A DNA stretch of 64,000 bases, taken from Maricaulis sp048270095 (GTDB taxonomy: Bacteria > Pseudomonadota > Alphaproteobacteria > Caulobacterales > Maricaulaceae). Shown in pieces: positions 60,941 to 64,000 of the stretch. A model generated the notes under the pieces. The model saw only the letters and a program-made list of their open reading frames with translations. It did no database searches and had not been told where the DNA came from. Position 1 is the stretch's first letter. The number at the start of each line of letters is the position of its first letter. The translations under genes and the position numbers were made by a program. The DNA lies in assembly GCF_048270095.1 (NCBI RefSeq), contig NZ_JBLWTL010000003.1:124001-188000 (forward strand), in the 5' to 3' direction.

Positions 60941-62881
60941 TCAGTCTTCAACCTCTGGCGTGCGCGTCGAGGTCGCATCCATCATGCTCATCAGGGCTTC
61001 CAGGCTGCTCGCACCGTCAGGATGCGAGAGGCGCTGCTCGCGCGTAATGTAATCATAGCGTCCGTCGGTCACGGCCCGCATGTCATCTGCGCTCCTGATG
61101 ATGGTCGGGCGGATGAAGATCATCAGATTGGTCCGGTGCGTCGTACGCGAGCGCGACCGGAACAGATTGCCGATCCCGGGCATGTCGCCCAGGACAGGCA
61201 CCTGGGAATTGTCGACGTCATCATCTTGCTGGATGAGTCCGCCGAGCACGATGATCTCGCCATTATCCGCCAGCACGGTTGTCGTCACACGACGCTTGTT
61301 TGTAACCAGGTCGGTGGAGTCGCCGACTACGGTTCCGGCAACACTGGAAACTTCCTGTTCGATATAGAGCCGGACCGTTCCACCTTCGGTGATCTGCGGC
61401 CGGACCAGGAGTTTGACGCCAACCTCCTCGCGCTCAATGGTGCGGAAAGGGTTGGAATTGTTATTGCCGAGGGTCTCACCCGTGGTGATCGGGATTTCCT
61501 GACCGGAGATGAAGCTCGCCTCTTCATTGTCCATGGCCAGGATAGACGGCGTCGCGAGCACGTTGGAATTAATGTCGTTCTCGACGGCATTGAGGACCAG
61601 GCCAAACAGGCCGCCATTGCCCAACTGGCCCCCCAGGCCAATCGCGCCGCCACGCACGCCAAGCAGGGAGGCCAGGGCCGCATCCCGGAGCTCGCCAACG
61701 ACGGTATCGGTGCTGTCGCCGGGCACCGCCACCGCACCGGCAAGGGCGAGAAGGTCGGGATTGGCCGAGGAGTAGCGAGTGAGGGCCAGCGGCGTGGTGC
61801 TGTCATCACCGCCCGCGAGCATCATCTGAACCCCGAGTTCGCGCGCCGCGCTGTCGGATATCTCGACGATGATGCCCTCGACGAGGACTTGCGGCCGGCG
61901 CACGTCGAGCTGACGGATAACGCGCTCAAGCTCGCGCTGGATATCGATGCTCGCATTGATCACAAGCGCGTTGGTCGGAACGTGGTGCGCGACCGTCGGC
62001 CGCCGCTCGCCCGGAGCCCCCTCGCTCATGGCGTCGACCATTTCCTCAAGGATTGGCAGCAGCATTTCGCCGTCGGCATTGTTGAGATAGACGACGCGAA
62101 ATCCCTGGTTGGACACGCTCGCCGCATCAACGCGACGGATCAAGGTGGCCATATCGCGAACGGCATTTGCGGTGCCACGCAAAAGCAGGGTGTTGGACGA
62201 TGAGAGTGATGCCACAGTGACACCGCTACGCGTTTGCCCTTCACCGGCACCGCCCGAATTGTTCGAGCGCTGGACAATGAGGCTCATCTCCGAGGCCGAA
62301 GCGTTCTGCAGCTCGACCATCTCATAGACGGAGGTATCGCGGTCGAGATCGCGGACCACGTCCCGGATGCGCTGCATGTTTTCGGCGAAGTCCACGACTA
62401 CGAGCGCATTGCTGCCCGGGGCCGCATTGACGCTGCCCTGCGGATGAATAATTGGGCGCAGGACACCGAGCGCGTCCTGGGCGCTGGCATGCTGGAGATG
62501 GATCACCCGGGTCGCATACTGGTCGCCACGAATTTCCGCATTCACCGGACTGACCGAACGCGCACCGGCCTGGTCCGGCACGATCTGGTAGGCGCCCGAC
62601 GCCGTCGGCACGACGACATAGCCATGCACGCGCATGGTCGAAAGGAAGACCTGGAAATACTCGCCTGCCGTCAATGGGATTTGCGACGTGATCGTCACAC
62701 GGCCGCGCACTGACGGGTCGACAATGAAGGTGTGACCGGTCACCGCCGAGACATCGTCGATGACAGTCTGGATATCGGCCTGGTTGAAATTGACGACGCT
62801 GTCCTGGGCCTCGGCAATGCTTGCCGAGACAATAGCCAACACAGCCAGGAAGGCTGCCGCCCATTTTGTAATCGCAAGCAT
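60941..62881 (-). CDS. gspD: Type II secretion system secretin D
   Basis: 646-aa outer-membrane secretin with a Sec signal (about 1-25). N0 domain VNFNQADIQTVIDDVSAVTG, N1-N3 domains, and the secretin core with VGVKLLVRPQITEGGTVRL and the C-terminal TNLMIFIRPTIIRS are visible. A tail of about 50 residues follows, which may be the pilotin-binding S domain. Its start codon overlaps the gspC stop by one base (TGATG). It forms the exit channel for folded exoproteins. Confidence 0.96.
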   Translation of the reverse strand: MLAITKWAAAFLAVLAIVSASIAEAQDSVVNFNQADIQTVIDDVSAVTGHTFIVDPSVRGRVTITSQIPLTAGEYFQVFLSTMRVHGYVVVPTASGAYQIVPDQAGARSVSPVNAEIRGDQYATRVIHLQHASAQDALGVLRPIIHPQGSVNAAPGSNALVVVDFAENMQRIRDVVRDLDRDTSVYEMVELQNASASEMSLIVQRSNNSGGAGEGQTRSGVTVASLSSSNTLLLRGTANAVRDMATLIRRVDAASVSNQGFRVVYLNNADGEMLLPILEEMVDAMSEGAPGERRPTVAHHVPTNALVINASIDIQRELERVIRQLDVRRPQVLVEGIIVEISDSAARELGVQMMLAGGDDSTTPLALTRYSSANPDLLALAGAVAVPGDSTDTVVGELRDAALASLLGVRGGAIGLGGQLGNGGLFGLVLNAVENDINSNVLATPSILAMDNEEASFISGQEIPITTGETLGNNNSNPFRTIEREEVGVKLLVRPQITEGGTVRLYIEQEVSSVAGTVVGDSTDLVTNKRRVTTTVLADNGEIIVLGGLIQQDDDVDNSQVPVLGDMPGIGNLFRSRSRTTHRTNLMIFIRPTIIRSADDMRAVTDGRYDYITREQRLSHPDGASSLEALMSMMDATSTRTPEVED

Positions 62882-63717
62882 CAGGACAAATCCACCTGGA
62901 GGGTCAACGGCACACCGCCGCGACGGATTGAAAGAGAGATAGTTTCGTGGCCCTGCAGGCTCTCGAACAGTTCGGCCACATCGCCCGCCTCAGCGAGAAT
63001 CTGGCCGTCAACCGCGAGCAGGATGTCATCGCGGCGCAGGCCGAGCGCGGTGAGGGCAACATCGGATTCGGTTGCCATCCGGTAGCCGATCAACTCCCGG
63101 CCCTCGAACACCGGTTCGACGCGGAAGATGTCACCGGGCGCCCGTCCTCGCGTGCGGCCGGCTGACGCCGCCACCGCCGCCGGGGCAGACGTCGCTGCCG
63201 AAGGCCGGGTTTCACGCAAAACCAGCGCTTCCAGTACGCCGCGCCGGTCAATGATGATGCGTTCCTCGTCGAGCGAATAGAGGGTGACGCCGTCGACGAT
63301 TTCATCGCCGGGGCGGAATATCCCGTCCCGGCCATCAGGCGTCTGCAGGAAGGCAACGCCGTCGGCAGCGGCCTGTCCGGTACGGATGCCGCGCACGACC
63401 AGATTGAGGCGGGATTCCGGAATCGCGGCGATTTCGACAGCGCTCGACAGGGAGGCCGTGCGATCGGCGAATAATTGCGCCGATGGCAAGCTGCCGATCT
63501 CGGCTGTATGGCGGGCATCGCTGGCGCGACCACCTGGCTGGACTGCGTCGTCGAACGACATGTTCGCTGCACTGGCACCGAAGGCGATGAACCAGATTGC
63601 GTGAGCCAGCAGAAGGCCAAACAGGGCGACAAGAACGAGCTCGCACCCGCTCGCCAGAACAGCCAGCGCGCGGTCGCGGCCAGATCCTGTAACCAGATAT
63701 TGTGCCAACTTGCTCAT
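62881..63717 (-). CDS. gspC: Type II secretion system protein C
   Basis: About 278-aa inner-membrane protein connecting the platform to GspD. One helix (VLVALFGLLLAHAIWFIAF) is followed by an HR domain (about 85-165, LNLVVRGIRTG...) and a linker with Ala/Arg. A C-terminal PDZ domain contains LGLRRDDILLAVDGQ. ATG 63717 or GTG 63732 may start it. It is the first gene of the 13-gene operon; the promoter should lie in 63718-63938. Confidence 0.92.
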   Translation of the reverse strand: MSKLAQYLVTGSGRDRALAVLASGCELVLVALFGLLLAHAIWFIAFGASAANMSFDDAVQPGGRASDARHTAEIGSLPSAQLFADRTASLSSAVEIAAIPESRLNLVVRGIRTGQAAADGVAFLQTPDGRDGIFRPGDEIVDGVTLYSLDEERIIIDRRGVLEALVLRETRPSAATSAPAAVAASAGRTRGRAPGDIFRVEPVFEGRELIGYRMATESDVALTALGLRRDDILLAVDGQILAEAGDVAELFESLQGHETISLSIRRGGVPLTLQVDLS

Positions 63718-63938
63718 GCCAATGTTGCCCACAGCATGATCCGTGTCACGGACCAGCGAAAAGGGTCGCGATGCCGACCCCCGTTGGCCTTCCGATTACA
63801 CGTGACTCCCGACAGTTCTGCGACACCCGCATGACAGTTTCGCAACACCGCGAAAAGCCGATTCAAGGCAAGGGAATGGGAGGTGTGCCGCGAGCGGGGT
63901 CCGGTGGGCCAGGAATAGGCTGGCCGGTGGCCCGGCAT
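63718..63938 (-). promoter_or_regulatory. Upstream region of the gsp operon
   Basis: About 220 non-coding bases precede gspC on the minus strand. No convincing -35/-10 pair, operator palindrome or RNA gene was seen. It must contain the promoter of the whole gspC-N-lipoprotein operon, since internal gaps are at most about 10 bases and hold no obvious promoters. Confidence 0.4.
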
Positions 63939-63966
63939 GCGGGGCGGACGCTGAGGTCCGCCCCGC
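63939..63966 (-). terminator. 11-bp perfect hairpin, terminator of a gene entering from the right
   Basis: GCGGGGCGGAC (63939-63949) and GTCCGCCCCGC (63956-63966) form a perfect stem around a 6-base loop, 8 bases beyond the stop codon at 63975-63977 on the minus strand. It resembles the hairpin at 126-150 in strength and in lacking a T-run. Confidence 0.65.
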
Positions 63967-63974
63967 CGCTGAGT

Positions 63975-64000
63975 CTACCAGGTCCGGCTCACCGAAACGC
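63975..64000 (-). CDS. C-terminal tip of a gene cut by the window end (possible outer-membrane protein)
   Basis: Read on the minus strand the last bases encode Val-Ser-Val-Ser-Arg-Thr-Trp and stop. Alternating hydrophobic residues ending in an aromatic one fit the last strand of an outer-membrane barrel. A perfect hairpin directly follows. Only seven residues are visible, so this is a tentative call. Confidence 0.4.

Overview
This is a GC-rich, densely coded chromosomal segment from a Gram-negative bacterium, most likely an alphaproteobacterium. The gene families point to a marine, Maricaulis/Hyphomonas-like lineage: a TonB receptor paired with a TPR-sulfotransferase, NnrS, PrtD-type type I secretion and a compact gspC-N operon. 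The lineage is an inference; no rRNA or other phylogenetic marker lies in the window. No tRNA, rRNA or CRISPR array was seen.

Layout. (1) 1-18600: an exopolysaccharide export locus. It has a GT4 glycosyltransferase, a Wzx-type flippase, a sulfotransferase, a polysaccharide pyruvyl transferase, a short Wza-like OPX lipoprotein, a Wzy/WaaL-type polymerase, a small secreted protein, a beta-barrel porin, a Wzc-type tyrosine kinase, an undecaprenyl-phosphate sugar transferase and GalE. Embedded in it is a type I secretion ABC/HlyD pair, divergent from an acidic two-repeat protein that looks like its substrate. (2) 18602-33715: nitrate respiration. narK1-narK2-narGHJI, a parvulin-type isomerase and an outer-membrane barrel are all on the minus strand. 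A divergent Crp/Fnr regulator with mobA follows, then nnrS and a MarR regulator. FNR/NNR-type boxes lie upstream of narK1/crp and of nnrS. (3) 33716-40303: TonB-dependent receptor, TPR-sulfotransferase and BCCT transporter, all on the plus strand. (4) 40366-41280: a decayed IS6-family element abutting the tail of a second one. (5) 41349-51235: a 1,892-residue Ig-repeat autotransporter, divergent from a GPH-type symporter, then a hybrid histidine kinase and a convergent LuxR-type response regulator. (6) 51236-52208: an IS6 scar and an ArsR regulator. (7) 52298-63717: a complete gspC-to-gspN type II secretion operon ending in an orphan lipoprotein gene.

How it works together. Region 1 should build, polymerise and export an anionic (sulfated and/or pyruvylated) polysaccharide through a short OPX protein plus a separate barrel, with a type I secreted acidic protein possibly joining the same surface layer. 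Region 2 is a self-contained nitrate-to-nitrite respiratory module with its own uptake, cofactor and regulatory genes; no nir or nor genes are present here. The window is therefore dominated by cell-surface and secretion functions (polysaccharide, T1SS, T5SS, T2SS, TonB) plus one anaerobic respiratory island. Both window edges cut through genes.
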